The position numbers and the translations under genes are program-made. DNA of 64,000 nucleotides from Dermatophilus congolensis (lineage in GTDB: Bacteria; Actinomycetota; Actinomycetes; Actinomycetales; Dermatophilaceae): NCBI RefSeq assembly GCF_900187045.1, contig NZ_LT906453.1:1488001-1552000 (forward strand), given 5' to 3'. Shown here in pieces: positions 36,149-46,569 of the stretch. Position 1 is the stretch's first letter, and the number at the start of each line of letters is the position of its first letter. The notes under the pieces are model-generated. The model was not told where the DNA came from. It saw nothing but the letters and a program-made list of their open reading frames with translations, and made no database searches.

Positions 36149-37114
36149 CTATGGCTGTGCATTCACACCAGGAAGTGAATGCACACACGTAGTGATCAAC
36201 CGTGCCGCTGTCCTGGCAGTGCGCCCATCAATATCCAGCCGCGGACACAGCTCCACAACATCAAGCACAACCAACTTGCCCGTAGCCGCTACCCGACGAC
36301 ACAACGCCTCAACTACCTCCACCGGCACACCAAACCCCGCAGGTGCGCTCACCCCCGGCGCAACAGCAGCAGGAAGCACATCCAAATCAATCGATAAATG
36401 AATAGCATCAACACGGGCAGCAAGCTCATCTACCAGCTGCTCCAGCGCAGGAAGATGTGCAACCCCCGCCGCGGTGTCCAGCACATACCGCACCCCCAAC
36501 GCATCAGCAGTATCGAAAAGAACCCGCGTATTCGAGGCCTGCGCAATCCCCACCACCGTGTAATCAAACACACGACCAGCGGCGGCATCAGCAGCTGCCA
36601 TCTGCAAAAACGGTGTACCCGACGTAGGCCGATCAGCCTGACGAAGATCGAAATGAGCGTCAAGATTCAGCACTCCCACTCGAGCGCCACCCCACCGCGA
36701 AGACTCAACCCGCCCTACGTAGCTACCCCACGCCGTCTCATGGCCGCCACCGAGCACCACCACCAAACGATGCGATTCCACAAGGTCAGCTACCCGCTGA
36801 CCCAACGCGGCCTGGCCAGACTCCAAATCCTCACCCACAACCGCGACAGTGCCGCCATCAAACAACGGCACCTGCGTATGCACCGCCATGGGCGCTAACG
36901 CAGCCCGCAACGCATCAGGCGCGGCAGCAGCACCAACCCGGCCACCATTACGACGCACCCCCTCATCACTAGCGAACCCCACCAGCGCAACCCCACCAGC
37001 ATCAGCAGAGGGCATCGAGGCAGAACATACCCGCTGATGCCACCGCCAATGTTCGCGGCCATGCCCATCAAACCGCCCCTGCCACACCGACGCCCCCGCC
37101 TCGCTATCGCTCAT
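36149..37114 (-). CDS. hutG: Formimidoylglutamase (ureohydrolase family)
   Basis: 321 residues starting [19 protein letters not shown]. It has the binuclear manganese motifs of the arginase/agmatinase fold: [19 protein letters not shown] and [14 protein letters not shown]. It hydrolyses N-formimidoyl-glutamate to glutamate and formamide, the last step of histidine breakdown. Substrate choice is inferred from its place beside hutUIH; by sequence alone agmatinase or arginase would also fit the family. The frame is open 24 codons upstream, but the chosen ATG gives the usual N-terminus. Divergent from hutU. Confidence 0.92.
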   Translation of the reverse strand: MSDSEAGASVWQGRFDGHGREHWRWHQRVCSASMPSADAGGVALVGFASDEGVRRNGGRVGAAAAPDALRAALAPMAVHTQVPLFDGGTVAVVGEDLESGQAALGQRVADLVESHRLVVVLGGGHETAWGSYVGRVESSRWGGARVGVLNLDAHFDLRQADRPTSGTPFLQMAAADAAAGRVFDYTVVGIAQASNTRVLFDTADALGVRYVLDTAAGVAHLPALEQLVDELAARVDAIHLSIDLDVLPAAVAPGVSAPAGFGVPVEVVEALCRRVAATGKLVVLDVVELCPRLDIDGRTARTAARLITTCVHSLPGVNAQP

Positions 37115-37195
37115 GCGCTCGACTCTAAAACCACACGCTGCGGTTGTCTTGCAGACGCAACGGTCAATGCCCCGCTCACACAACACCCCACCCAG

Positions 37196-37215
37196 GTGTC
37201 TGGTATCCCAGACAC
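37196..37215. promoter_or_regulatory. HutR-like operator between hutG and hutU
   Basis: GTGTCTGG-TATC-CCAGACAC is a perfect 8-bp dyad. Its core TCTGGTATCCCAGA matches, at 12 of 14 positions, the box TCTGwwATwCCAGA that I recall for the IclR-type regulator HutR of Corynebacterium. It lies in the divergent hutG/hutU promoter region. No hutR gene is in this window. Confidence 0.65.
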
Positions 37216-37301
37216 AAACTGCCCCATCTGCGCTGACCCGACTGCGCCCGAAGCGTTCTCATGGTGACCAGATCCATACGCAGACGAAGGAGTCACCGGA
37301 T

Positions 37302-38993
37302 ATGGCACTGCCCGGAGCACGCGAAGTCCGCGCCCCACGCGGACCCGGCATCACCGCAAAAAGCTGGCAAACCGAAGCACCCCTACGCATGCTCTGCAAC
37401 AACCTCGACCCCGAAGTCGCCGAACGCCCCGACGACCTCGTCGTCTACGGAGGCACCGGACGCGCCGCCCGCTCCTGGGAAGCCTTCGACTCCATCATCG
37501 CCACCCTCACCGACCTCGAAGACGACGAAACCCTCCTCATCCAATCCGGCAAACCCGTCGGTGTATTCCGCACCAACACCTGGGCGCCACGCGTACTCAT
37601 CGCCAACTCCAACCTCGTCGGCGACTGGGCAACCTGGCCCGAATTCCGCCGCCTCGAAGCCGAAGGCCTCATGATGTACGGCCAAATGACCGCCGGATCC
37701 TGGATCTACATCGCCACCCAAGGCATCCTCCAAGGCACCTTCGAAACATTCGCTGCCGTAGCCAAAAAACGCTTCAACGGAACCCTCGCCGGCACCATCA
37801 CCCTCACCGCAGGCTGCGGAGGCATGGGCGGAGCCCAACCCCTAGCCGTCACCCTCAACGGCGGCGTAGCCATCGTTGTTGACGTCGACCGCACGCGGCT
37901 CCAACGCCGCGTCTCCAAGCGATACCTCGACCTCATCGCCGACTCCCTCGAAGAAGCCATCACCAAAGCCAACGCCGCCAAAAACGACAAAAAAGCCCTC
38001 TCTATTGGCCTCGAAGGCAACGCCGCCGACATATTCCCCGAACTACTCGAACGCCACAAAAACGGACAAATCCACATCGACGTCGTCACCGACCAAACCA
38101 GCGCCCACGACCCCCTGTCCTACCTACCCAGCGAAATCCCCATCGACGAATGGGCAGATGAAGCAACAGCCGACCCCATCGAATTCACCAAAAAAGCCGA
38201 AGAATCCATGGCCCGACACGTCCAAGCCATGGTCGAATTCCAAGACACCGGCGCAGAAGTCTTCGACTACGGCAACTCCATCCGCGACGAAGCCCGCAAA
38301 GCCGGATACACCCGCGCATTCGAATTCCCCGGATTCGTTCCCGCATACATCCGCCCCCTCTTCTGCGAAGGCCTCGGCCCCTTCCGATGGGTTGCCCTCT
38401 CCGGAGACCCCGAAGACATCAAAGTCACCGACGACGCCCTCAAAGAACTCTTCCCCCACAACGAACACCTCCACCGATGGCTCGACGCCGCCGAAGAATT
38501 CGTCGAATTCGAAGGCCTACCCGCCCGCATCTGCTGGCTCGGATACGGCGAACGAGACAAAGCCGGAAAACTCTTCAACGACCTCGTCCGCGACGGCAAA
38601 GTCAAAGCCCCCATCGTCATCGGCCGCGACCACCTCGACTCCGGCTCCGTAGCCTCCCCCTACCGCGAAACCGAAGGCATGAAAGACGGCTCCGACGCCA
38701 TCGCTGACTGGCCACTGCTGAACGCCCTCACCGCCACAAGCTCCGGAGCCACCTGGGTCTCCATCCACCACGGCGGCGGCGTCGGCATCGGACGCTCCAT
38801 CCACGCAGGCCAAGTAGGTGTCGCAGACGGCACAGACCTCGCCGCAGAAAAACTCACCCGCCTACTGCTCAACGACCCAGGCATGGGAGTGATCCGCCAC
38901 GCCGACGCTGGATACGAACGCGCACAACACGTAGCCGACGAACGCGGCGTGCGCATCCCCATGCGCGAACACAGCAAAAGAGGCGACGCGTGA
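37302..38993 (+). CDS. hutU: Urocanate hydratase
   Basis: 563 residues (normal for urocanase). Conserved blocks seen include [12 protein letters not shown] near residue 52, the NAD-binding glycine-rich stretch [22 protein letters not shown] near 165, and the catalytic-region cysteine in [17 protein letters not shown] near 370. It converts urocanate to 4-imidazolone-5-propionate with tightly bound NAD+. The start is ATG 37302 with AAGGAG about ten bases upstream; upstream codons in the same frame are not urocanase-like. It overlaps hutI by 4 bases. Confidence 0.97.
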   Translation: MALPGAREVRAPRGPGITAKSWQTEAPLRMLCNNLDPEVAERPDDLVVYGGTGRAARSWEAFDSIIATLTDLEDDETLLIQSGKPVGVFRTNTWAPRVLIANSNLVGDWATWPEFRRLEAEGLMMYGQMTAGSWIYIATQGILQGTFETFAAVAKKRFNGTLAGTITLTAGCGGMGGAQPLAVTLNGGVAIVVDVDRTRLQRRVSKRYLDLIADSLEEAITKANAAKNDKKALSIGLEGNAADIFPELLERHKNGQIHIDVVTDQTSAHDPLSYLPSEIPIDEWADEATADPIEFTKKAEESMARHVQAMVEFQDTGAEVFDYGNSIRDEARKAGYTRAFEFPGFVPAYIRPLFCEGLGPFRWVALSGDPEDIKVTDDALKELFPHNEHLHRWLDAAEEFVEFEGLPARICWLGYGERDKAGKLFNDLVRDGKVKAPIVIGRDHLDSGSVASPYRETEGMKDGSDAIADWPLLNALTATSSGATWVSIHHGGGVGIGRSIHAGQVGVADGTDLAAEKLTRLLLNDPGMGVIRHADAGYERAQHVADERGVRIPMREHSKRGDA

Positions 38994-40180
38994 GCGAACT
39001 CATCACCGGCATCACCGAACTGCTCACCAACAACCCTGACCGCCCCCGCATCACCGATGCCGCCATCGTCATCGACGGCGAACGCATCGCATGGGTCGGC
39101 CACGCCAACGCAGCCCCAGCCACAGACTCACGCACCGACGTAGCCGGACGCGCCGTCCTACCCGGATGGGTCGACTCCCACAGCCACCTCGTCTTCGCAG
39201 GCGACCGCTCCGCCGAATTCGAAGCCCGCATGGCCGGAGAACCATATGCAGCCGGAGGAATCGGCGTCACCACCGCAGCAACCCGCGCCGCCAGCGACGA
39301 GGAACTCACCCGCCTCGTGACACAGCGCATAGCCGAAGCCCACGCTGGCGGAACCACCTACCTAGAAACCAAAACCGGATACGGCCTCGACGTGGAACAA
39401 GAAGCCCGCGCCGCACGCATCGCCGCCAACGCCGTCGACGAAGTAACGTACCTAGGCGCCCACCTGATCCCCCCAGGACCTGACGGGCACCCCATGGACG
39501 CCGACACGTACATCGACCTCGTCACCGGCCCGATGCTCCACGCAGTACGGCCATACGTGCAATGGGCCGACGTGTTCTGCGAAGAGGGCGCCTTCACCGT
39601 TGAACAATCACGCCACATCCTCACCGCCTGCAAAAACGCCGGACTCGGGCTACGCGTACACGGAAACCAAATCGGCCATTCCGGGGGAGTGGCCCTGGCA
39701 GTCGAGATGGGCGCAGCTAGCGTCGACCACTGCAACCACCTCGACGACAACGACATCAACGCCCTAGCCGCAACAGAAACAGTCGCCACCGCGCTACCAG
39801 CGTGCGACCTATCCACCCGAGCGCCCCTGGTGCCAGCACGACGACTCCTCGACGCCGGGGTAACGATGGCCATCGCCACCAACTGCAACCCCGGCACCAG
39901 CTACACCAGCTCAATGAACTTCTGCGTCGGCATCGCCGTGCTGCAAATGGGCATGACCATACTCGAAGCAGTCCGCGCCGCAACCTGGGGCGGAGCCCGA
40001 GCGCTCCGCCGCGAAACCGGCACCGACACCCGCCCAGCCATCGGCTCAATCATTCCCGGAGCACGCGCAGACCTGCACGTCCTCGACGCCCCAGCGGCCA
40101 TCCACCTGGCCTACCGGCCCGGAATGCCCCTCACCTGGGGTGTCTGGCGTGCCGGAGCCCGTGTGCACAGCAACCGCTGA
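38990..40180 (+). CDS. hutI: Imidazolonepropionase
   Basis: 396 residues, an amidohydrolase-superfamily TIM barrel. Metal-binding HSH in [22 protein letters not shown] (near residue 62), the ETKTGYGLD segment, later histidines in [12 protein letters not shown] and [10 protein letters not shown], and the aspartate-containing [17 protein letters not shown] are all present. It opens the imidazolone ring to N-formimidoyl-glutamate. It starts with GTG inside the hutU stop (GTGA), suggesting translational coupling. Confidence 0.96.
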   Translation: MSELITGITELLTNNPDRPRITDAAIVIDGERIAWVGHANAAPATDSRTDVAGRAVLPGWVDSHSHLVFAGDRSAEFEARMAGEPYAAGGIGVTTAATRAASDEELTRLVTQRIAEAHAGGTTYLETKTGYGLDVEQEARAARIAANAVDEVTYLGAHLIPPGPDGHPMDADTYIDLVTGPMLHAVRPYVQWADVFCEEGAFTVEQSRHILTACKNAGLGLRVHGNQIGHSGGVALAVEMGAASVDHCNHLDDNDINALAATETVATALPACDLSTRAPLVPARRLLDAGVTMAIATNCNPGTSYTSSMNFCVGIAVLQMGMTILEAVRAATWGGARALRRETGTDTRPAIGSIIPGARADLHVLDAPAAIHLAYRPGMPLTWGVWRAGARVHSNR

Positions 40181-40229
40181 CCCCACAAACCCTTCCCGCA
40201 CTGGGCCCTTGACCCACGAAAGGTTCCAC

Positions 40230-41777
40230 ATGACACGTCATCAGACCGACGCAGTAACCGTTTCCACTCACGCACTGCGCACGAGCGATGTCATCGCCGT
40301 AGCCCGCCACGGCGCCCACATCACCCTCAGTGAAGACAGCATCACCAAAGTCACCACCGTTCGGGCACACATCGATGCACTTGCCTCCTCCTCCACCCCC
40401 GTCTACGGCATCTCCACCGGCTTTGGGGCCCTGGCAACCGAACACATCCCCGTCGACAAACGCACCAAACTGCAACAGTCCCTCGTGCGTTCCCACGCCG
40501 CAGGCATCGGCCCAGAAGTAGAAAAAGAAGTAGTACGAGCACTCATGCTGCTCCGCCTCAAAACACTGGCCTCCGGGCACACCGGCGTACGCCCAGAAAC
40601 CATGACCACCCTGGCTGCCCTTCTCAACGCCGGAATCACACCCATCGTCCACGAATTTGGGTCACTAGGCTGCTCCGGAGACCTGGCACCCCTAGCCCAC
40701 TGTGCCCTGGTACTCATGGGGGAGGGGCGCGCCACCGGCCCCGACGGGATCGAACGGCCCGTCCCTGAACTGCTCAGCGACGCCGGAATCACACCCATCG
40801 TTCTCGCCGAAAAAGAAGGCCTTGCCCTCATCAACGGCACCGACGGGATGCTCGGGCAACTCATTCTCGCCCTTGAAGACCTCCGCACCCTCGTCGATAT
40901 CGCCGACGTCACCGCAGCACTATCTGTAGAAGCCCTCGGCGGCACCGACCAAGTATTCCTTCCCGAACTGCACCTGCCTCTGCGCCCCCATCTAGGCCAA
41001 TCCGTATCCGCCGACAGAATGCTGCGCACCCTGGCCGTATCCAGAATCGTGAACCACAACAGAAACAACGAAATCCGAGTACAAGACGCGTACTCACTGC
41101 GCTGCGCCCCACAAGTGTCCGGATCCCTGCGAGACACCCTCACCTACGCCACCAGTGTCGCTGAACGCGAACTCGCCGCCGCCATCGACAACCCTGTCGT
41201 TCTGGACGACGGACGGGTGCTGTCCAACGGCAACTTCCACGGCGCCCCCATCGCGCACGTCCTGGACTTCATCGCTATCCCCGTCGCCGACCTGGCCTCT
41301 ATGGCTGAACGCCGCACCGACCGAATGCTCGACGTCAAACGCAGCCATGGGCTGCCCCCGTTCCTTGCTGATGACCCAGGAACAGACTCCGGGTTGATGA
41401 TCGCCCAATACACCCAAGCCGGCATCGTCTCAGAACTCAAACGCCTGGCCAACCCCGCATCAGTGGACTCCATTCCCAGCTCAGCGATGCAAGAAGACCA
41501 CGTCTCCATGGGGTGGCACGGTGCCCGCAAACTGCGCAAAGCCGTCGAAGGGCTCCGCCGGGTGCTCAGTATCGAGCTCGTCGCGGCAACCCGTGCCATA
41601 CAACTACGAGCCCCTCTTGAACCTGGCCCCGTTGCCCGCGCCATCATCGAGGCCCTCCCCGCGCAGATCGAGGCTCCCGGGCCCGACAGCTTCATGACCC
41701 CACAGCTACAAGCCGCGGAGGAAATGCTCACTGACGGAACATTCACCACCATCGTGGCAGCCGCACTCGGAGACTAA
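40230..41777 (+). CDS. hutH: Histidine ammonia-lyase
   Basis: 515 residues. The MIO cofactor triad is Cys-Ser-Gly (residues 148-150, in GSLGCSGDLAPLAH) rather than the Ala-Ser-Gly of Pseudomonas; the Cys form is familiar in actinobacteria and should still cyclise. YGISTGFG near residue 58 supplies the catalytic tyrosine, and the QEDHVSMG block is intact. It deaminates histidine to urocanate, the first step of the pathway encoded here. ATG 40230 follows AAAGG; the open frame begins earlier inside hutI. Codons are C/A-rich at wobble positions, like the whole hut segment. Confidence 0.97.
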   Translation: MTRHQTDAVTVSTHALRTSDVIAVARHGAHITLSEDSITKVTTVRAHIDALASSSTPVYGISTGFGALATEHIPVDKRTKLQQSLVRSHAAGIGPEVEKEVVRALMLLRLKTLASGHTGVRPETMTTLAALLNAGITPIVHEFGSLGCSGDLAPLAHCALVLMGEGRATGPDGIERPVPELLSDAGITPIVLAEKEGLALINGTDGMLGQLILALEDLRTLVDIADVTAALSVEALGGTDQVFLPELHLPLRPHLGQSVSADRMLRTLAVSRIVNHNRNNEIRVQDAYSLRCAPQVSGSLRDTLTYATSVAERELAAAIDNPVVLDDGRVLSNGNFHGAPIAHVLDFIAIPVADLASMAERRTDRMLDVKRSHGLPPFLADDPGTDSGLMIAQYTQAGIVSELKRLANPASVDSIPSSAMQEDHVSMGWHGARKLRKAVEGLRRVLSIELVAATRAIQLRAPLEPGPVARAIIEALPAQIEAPGPDSFMTPQLQAAEEMLTDGTFTTIVAAALGD

Positions 41778-41858
41778 AAGCGCACGAACATCTCACATAG
41801 TCACAGCGATTCCTGCGATCAACTTTTCACAAAGGCCTCACGGATCGAAGATGGTCTA

Positions 41859-42410
41859 GTGAGATCCACCATTGGAAAGCTCCTAGTCGCCACCCCGACG
41901 ATGGAAGGTGACATTTTTCAACGTTCGGTCGTGTTCGTGCTTCATCACGACGCTGACGGGGCGCACGGGGTTGTGCTGAACAAACCTCTCGAAACTGACC
42001 TGACCCCTGTGCTCCCCGATTGGCAGCCCTACGTCAGTGAGCCTGCCCAACTGTTCCAAGGCGGACCTGTCGGTCTGGACAGCGCTATGGGGTTGGCTTC
42101 TGTGCCAGGGCAAACACAGACCGCTGGTGTGGTGTCTTTGTTCGGGTCGATTGGCGTGGTCGATCTCGACCACGCCCCGGAGGTGTTGGCGCAGCACGTA
42201 GCTTCCTTGCGGGTGTTCGCTGGCTACGCAGGATGGTCAGCAGGGCAGCTTGAAGAAGAACTCAGCGCAGATGCGTGGTACGTCGTCGAAGCCGAAGTCG
42301 GTGACGTGTTCACCCCGTGCCCCGAGGAGCTATGGCAGTCAGTGCTGGCTCGCCAGCGCGGGCGGTTGTCCTGGGTGGCGAGGTTCCCTGACGACCCAAC
42401 GATGAACTGA
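41859..42410 (+). CDS. YqgE/AlgH family protein (UPF0301)
   Basis: 183 residues with the family pattern: TIGKLLVATPTMEGDIFQRSVVFVLHHDADGAHGVVLNKPL at the start, FQGGPVGLDSAMGL, then FAGYAGWSAGQLEEELSADAWYVV. It is soluble with no known enzymatic activity; in Pseudomonas AlgH was linked to alginate control. GTG 41859 is used without a strong Shine-Dalgarno. It is separated from hutH by 81 bases and followed by a perfect hairpin, so it may be its own unit. Confidence 0.93.
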   Translation: MRSTIGKLLVATPTMEGDIFQRSVVFVLHHDADGAHGVVLNKPLETDLTPVLPDWQPYVSEPAQLFQGGPVGLDSAMGLASVPGQTQTAGVVSLFGSIGVVDLDHAPEVLAQHVASLRVFAGYAGWSAGQLEEELSADAWYVVEAEVGDVFTPCPEELWQSVLARQRGRLSWVARFPDDPTMN

Positions 42411-42411
42411 A

Positions 42412-42437
42412 GTGACGCCCCTGCGCAGGGGCGTCAC
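42412..42437. terminator. Terminator between yqgE-like and deacetylase genes
   Basis: A perfect 26-bp palindrome (GTGACGCCCCTGC and its complement) immediately after the stop of the YqgE-like gene. Convergent context. Confidence 0.8.
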
Positions 42438-42442
42438 GTGCC

Positions 42443-43264
42443 TCAAAGCAGCCCTGCCTCGCTGGCTCGCCTATACGTTGCTACGCGGGCAGATTCGATA
42501 CGTCGACGATTCAGCGCGGCGGGGAAAAGGTTGAAGTGGGGACGGGTAACTACCTGTCCGCCAGCACTCAGCGCACCCCCCAACGAGCGTCCGCGCAACC
42601 CACGCTCCTCACCCGCGGCAAGAACCCGGTTGAGCAGGTCATAGCGATCCAACGCAGGCTCAGGGCCATCATCAGCGCCATCAGCATGGGAGGCGAACCC
42701 GTCGTGGAACAACACGATGGCGCCTCGCTCTAGCGAGCTAGTGGCTTTCGCGACACGGGTGTCATTGTCGACAAACGGGTTCCAATCGTGGCTGGTGCTG
42801 CTCCACAACACAGAAGTCATCCCAGCTGAAGTGATCTCACGCCAGGCGGCAATAGTTTGATCACCGTACGGCGGGCGGTACCAGCGCACCTGCTGCCCCA
42901 AAACATCTTCCAGGTCTGCTTTAGCCACTCGCAGGTTCTCGCGGATCTGCTGCGGATCCAACAATGAAAGATGCTGGTGATCCAACCCATGCAGGCCGAT
43001 CTCATGGCCAGCAGCCACAACCTCACGCAACAACCCCGGGTCATTGCGCACCGATGTCGACAACACAAAAAACGTGCCGGTGGCGTCATGCTCAGCCAAC
43101 GCCCGCAGGATCTGCGGAGTGCGTTCAGCGGTAGGGCCATCATCAAAAGTAGGAACCCAGTGGCCCTGGTCTGTGCGAAGCGAACTGACAGAGCCAATGG
43201 AGTCCGGTGCGTGTTCAAGCACCTTCATAACTGCCAGTTTCGCGGTATGGACCAGGTCGCTCAT
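42443..43264 (-). CDS. Polysaccharide deacetylase family protein
   Basis: 273 residues with a NodB homology domain: catalytic-base motif TFDDGP (Asp41-Asp42), metal histidines in HEIGLHGLDHQH (His92 and His96), RWYRPPYGD and the final VLFHDG. It therefore keeps the residues for metal-dependent removal of N- or O-acetyl groups from a glycan. No signal peptide is seen, so it may act in the cytoplasm on a precursor or leave by another route. ATG 43264 has AAGG in front of it; a longer frame is less likely. Divergent from the DUF3039 gene. Confidence 0.92.
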   Translation of the reverse strand: MSDLVHTAKLAVMKVLEHAPDSIGSVSSLRTDQGHWVPTFDDGPTAERTPQILRALAEHDATGTFFVLSTSVRNDPGLLREVVAAGHEIGLHGLDHQHLSLLDPQQIRENLRVAKADLEDVLGQQVRWYRPPYGDQTIAAWREITSAGMTSVLWSSTSHDWNPFVDNDTRVAKATSSLERGAIVLFHDGFASHADGADDGPEPALDRYDLLNRVLAAGEERGLRGRSLGGALSAGGQVVTRPHFNLFPAALNRRRIESARVATYRRASEAGLL

Positions 43265-43359
43265 AGAATGCCTTCCCCGTTTGTGTATGCACTTGAGTGT
43301 AGGGGCGTGGCTATGCAGGAGCAGCGGGCGTGGTACCAGTCGCGGCATACTTGATGGTT

Positions 43360-43677
43360 ATGAGTACTCCGTCGACACCCGAACCCATCCGGCCTCAGGA
43401 GATGCCGAGCAGGGGCACCTCGACCTCCACCCTGGAACGCACACAGGCCGAGCCCGACTACCGCCTCGACGATGGCGATCACGAACGATTCGCCCACTAC
43501 GTACGCAAAGAAAAAATCACCTCCTCCGCCGTCACAGGCGAGCCAGTCATCGCGCTATGCGGCAAAGTGTGGGTTCCCGGGCGCGACCCGAACCGGTTCC
43601 CCGTATGCCCCATGTGCAAAGAAATCTACGAAGGCCTGCGCGACCCGCAAGACGGCGGAGACAACCCCAAAGAGTGA
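43360..43677 (+). CDS. DUF3039 domain protein
   Basis: 105 residues. The conserved part is residues about 40-95: HERFAHYVRKEKITSSAVTGEPVIALCGKVWVPGRDPNRFPVCPMCKEIYEGL. Three cysteines (LCGK and CPMC) suggest a zinc-ribbon. The family is restricted to actinobacteria, with function unknown. It usually sits just upstream of the SF2 helicase found here, so the two may work together. Starts at 43354 and 43360 are both possible; neither has a Shine-Dalgarno, so the mRNA may be leaderless. Confidence 0.88.
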   Translation: MSTPSTPEPIRPQEMPSRGTSTSTLERTQAEPDYRLDDGDHERFAHYVRKEKITSSAVTGEPVIALCGKVWVPGRDPNRFPVCPMCKEIYEGLRDPQDGGDNPKE

Positions 43678-43821
43678 GGTAGCCCGGGAAGGAACCCCGG
43701 CTACCTAACCCAGCCCGCAGCCACGCCCCACACGGGTGCCTTTCATGCGCAACCCTTCGACGGACAACGAGGCGTGGACGGCGGGCTGAAGTGAGGTGGT
43801 CGGGATACAGTCAGGTCCGAT

Positions 43822-45591
43822 ATGAGTACTTCTGCCGCATCGCATTTGTCTCCGTCCTTCCCAGCGAAGGCTGCTTGGGGTACCGCCACGAAATTGCGGG
43901 CATGGCAGGCCGAAGCGTTAGCGAAGTACCTGGAGAACTCCCCACGTGACTTCCTCGCTGTCGCTACCCCCGGCGCCGGTAAAACCACGTTCGCTTTGCG
44001 TATCGCCACCGAGCTTCTCGCCCGTGGCGAAGTAGAGCGAGTCATCGTTGTCGCCCCAACCGAACACCTCAAAACCCAATGGGCCGACGCTGCCGCACGC
44101 GTCGGCGTGCAAATCAACCCCACCTACAGCAACTCCGGCGCAGCCCTCAGCAAGGACTACATCGGCGTGGCCGTCACATACGCCGGAGTGGCCAGCCGAC
44201 CCACCGTCTACGAACAGATCGTGCAACGGCACCGCACCCTGGTCATCATGGACGAGGTTCACCACGGCGGAGACGCTCTGGCCTGGGGGGACGCGATGCG
44301 AGAAGCGTTCACCGGCGCCACCCGACGGCTCTGCCTGACCGGAACCCCGTTCCGCAGCGACACCAGCCCTATCCCCTTCGTCAGATACGCCCCCGACAGC
44401 GAAGGCATCCGCAGATCAGAGGCCGACTACACATACGGATACGCCGACGCCCTGCGTGATGGCGTTGTGCGTCCAGTGCTCTTCCTCGCCTACGGCGGAG
44501 CCATGCGATGGCGCACCAGCGCAGGCGACGAAATCGCTGCCCAACTCGGAGAACCAGCCACCAAAGACGTCATCAAACACGCTTGGCGCACCGCCCTAGA
44601 CCCCAAAGGCGAATGGATCCCCTCCGTACTGCGCGCCGCCGATAAACGCCTCTCCGAAGTGCGTAGGCACGTCCCCGACGCCGGTGGTCTGGTAATCGCC
44701 TCCAACCAGACCAAAGCACGCGCCTACGCCAAAGTGCTCACCGAAATGACAGGAGTCAGCCCCACCGTCGTGCTATCCGACGACGGCACAGCAGGTAAAA
44801 AAATCGAAGCATTCGCCGCCAGCGACGACCGGTGGATGGTCGCAGTCCGGATGGTCTCCGAAGGTGTTGACGTGCCCCGCCTGGCCGTAGGGGTCTACGC
44901 CACCAGCACCTCCACGCCGTTGTACTTTGCCCAGGCCGTGGGACGGTTCGTGCGAGCACGGCGCCGCGGGGAAACAGCCAGTGTCTTCCTGCCCACAGTG
45001 CCCGTTCTGCTTAGCCACGCCGCCAGCATGGAAGCCCAACGCGACCACGCCCTAGACCGCCCCCAGAAAGAAGGGCGCGACGAAATCTGGCAAGAAGATT
45101 CCCTCATCGAGGCAGCCAACCGCACAGAAAAAACAGTTGACTTCGACGCCCCGAAATTCGAAGCCCTCGAATCCGATGCCCACCTGGACCACGTCCTCTT
45201 CGATGCCGAACAGTTCGGCATGGGAGGAGTAGTCGGCTCCGAAGATGAAGCCGACTACCTAGGGCTCCCTGGCCTACTCGAACCCGACCAAGTCTCTCAA
45301 CTGCTACGACAACGACAAACCGCCCAACTCAAACGCTCCAGCAAACGCGCATCACGAGACAAAGCACAACAACGCGACGAACCCCTCGCCGCGCACCGTG
45401 CACTGACCGCCCACCGCAAAGAACTGAACTCCCTCGTGGCGGCATACGCCCGCAAAACAGGCAAAGCCCACGCCCAAATCCACCTCGACCTGCGCAGCAC
45501 CTGCGGAGGGCCAGCCGTGGACGAAGCCACCGCAGAACAAGTGCAAGCCCGCATCAACAAAATCCGTAACTGGTTCGTAGGACGCCGCTGA
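43822..45591 (+). CDS. SF2 DEAD/DEAH-type helicase
   Basis: 589 residues. Helicase motifs: RAWQAEAL (Q-like), TPGAGKT (motif I, near residue 50), APTEHL (Ia), DEVHH (II), TGTPFR (III), then domain 2 with ASNQTKARAYAKVL, VRMVSEGVDVPRLAVGVYAT (V) and QAVGRFVRARR (VI). The C-terminal 150 residues are helical and charged. It resembles the uncharacterised actinobacterial helicases next to DUF3039. The substrate may be DNA or RNA. It is not clearly linked to restriction or defence genes here. A terminator hairpin follows. Confidence 0.92.
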   Translation: MSTSAASHLSPSFPAKAAWGTATKLRAWQAEALAKYLENSPRDFLAVATPGAGKTTFALRIATELLARGEVERVIVVAPTEHLKTQWADAAARVGVQINPTYSNSGAALSKDYIGVAVTYAGVASRPTVYEQIVQRHRTLVIMDEVHHGGDALAWGDAMREAFTGATRRLCLTGTPFRSDTSPIPFVRYAPDSEGIRRSEADYTYGYADALRDGVVRPVLFLAYGGAMRWRTSAGDEIAAQLGEPATKDVIKHAWRTALDPKGEWIPSVLRAADKRLSEVRRHVPDAGGLVIASNQTKARAYAKVLTEMTGVSPTVVLSDDGTAGKKIEAFAASDDRWMVAVRMVSEGVDVPRLAVGVYATSTSTPLYFAQAVGRFVRARRRGETASVFLPTVPVLLSHAASMEAQRDHALDRPQKEGRDEIWQEDSLIEAANRTEKTVDFDAPKFEALESDAHLDHVLFDAEQFGMGGVVGSEDEADYLGLPGLLEPDQVSQLLRQRQTAQLKRSSKRASRDKAQQRDEPLAAHRALTAHRKELNSLVAAYARKTGKAHAQIHLDLRSTCGGPAVDEATAEQVQARINKIRNWFVGRR

Positions 45592-45599
45592 ACTACGCA

Positions 45600-45643
45600 C
45601 GCCGCGCGCCGACCCAAAGAGTTCGGCGGATCAGCGCGCGGCG
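45600..45643 (+). terminator. Terminator after the SF2 helicase
   Basis: A 10-bp GC stem (CGCCGCGCGC paired with GCGCGCGGCG) enclosing a 24-base loop, a few bases after the stop. Confidence 0.65.
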
Positions 45644-45695
45644 AACTCAGCAGTGGAGATCAAATCAATGCCGTTGCGCATGGAAAACTTGCCTC

Positions 45696-46496
45696 ATGGA
45701 TGCGCGCCCTTCCGGCTGGTACGACGACCCCGACGACCCCGAGCTGCTCCGCTACTGGGACGGAGTCCTATGGACTGAACACACAGCGCTTCGCCGCCCA
45801 CCACAAAACCGCACCGACCAACCCCCAGCCACACCAAACCCCACCCCCACACCAGTGGTTCAACCCGCCGTAACACCCCTGACCCCACCAGGGGGAAACG
45901 GCATGCTCACCGCCAGCGGAGCATGGCGCGGCATGGGAATCATCGCCGCCGACGGGCACGAACTCGCCCACTGGTGGCGCCGAGCAGTGGGTTACATCAT
46001 CGACGTTTTTGTTCTCGCCGCCATCGCGCTGCCCTTCCTCTACGCCCCCATCTCCGCAGCCCTACCGCAACTGCAGGCATGGATTGAGCGCACCGTAGCC
46101 GTAGCTCAACAAGGTGGCACCACCCCGCCAGAAATGCCCCAAGAGCTCCTCTCGGCGCTAGCTAACGCTAGTTTGATGCTCGTCCTCATCAGACTCACCT
46201 ACGAAGTCGTCACCGTGCATCAATGGGGTGGCGGCGTCGGCAAACTGCTCCTAGGGCTACGGGTACGCGGATACGGCCACACAGGCACCCTCGGATGGGC
46301 CCCAGCATTACGCCGAGCCGTCATCAAAAACATCTACAGCATGGTTGGCGGCCTGCCCCTGCTGGGGGCATTAGCTCTCGGATTCCAAGTAGCCAGTTTC
46401 GCCTGGCCTCTCTGGGATAAACAACGCCAGGCACTACACGACAAAATCGCCACTACCGAGGTCATACGCATCACTCGCGGCACGCAACAGTGGTGA
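45696..46496 (+). CDS. RDD family membrane protein with N-terminal DUF2510 domain
   Basis: 266 residues. The N-terminal DUF2510 motif reads GWYDDPDDPELLRYWDGVLWTEH (7-29), a small domain common at the start of actinobacterial membrane proteins. A Pro/Thr-rich linker follows, then an RDD domain (from WWRRAVGYIIDVFVLAAIALPF, about 88) with three membrane helices and the KLLLGLRVRG segment. Function is unknown; RDD proteins are proposed transporters or membrane-stress factors. The Shine-Dalgarno is weak. Confidence 0.88.
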   Translation: MDARPSGWYDDPDDPELLRYWDGVLWTEHTALRRPPQNRTDQPPATPNPTPTPVVQPAVTPLTPPGGNGMLTASGAWRGMGIIAADGHELAHWWRRAVGYIIDVFVLAAIALPFLYAPISAALPQLQAWIERTVAVAQQGGTTPPEMPQELLSALANASLMLVLIRLTYEVVTVHQWGGGVGKLLLGLRVRGYGHTGTLGWAPALRRAVIKNIYSMVGGLPLLGALALGFQVASFAWPLWDKQRQALHDKIATTEVIRITRGTQQW

Positions 46497-46502
46497 CCAA
46501 CG

Positions 46503-46557
46503 CTGTGAGTCAGGCTCCTCCTGCCAGAACACCAGGCAGGAGGAGCCTGACTCACAG
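46503..46557. terminator. Bidirectional terminator between RDD and pncB genes
   Basis: A 23-bp perfect stem (CTGTGAGTCAGGCTCCTCCT as its first 20 bases) with a 9-base loop, between convergent genes. Confidence 0.9.
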
Positions 46558-46569
46558 CAGGAACACACC

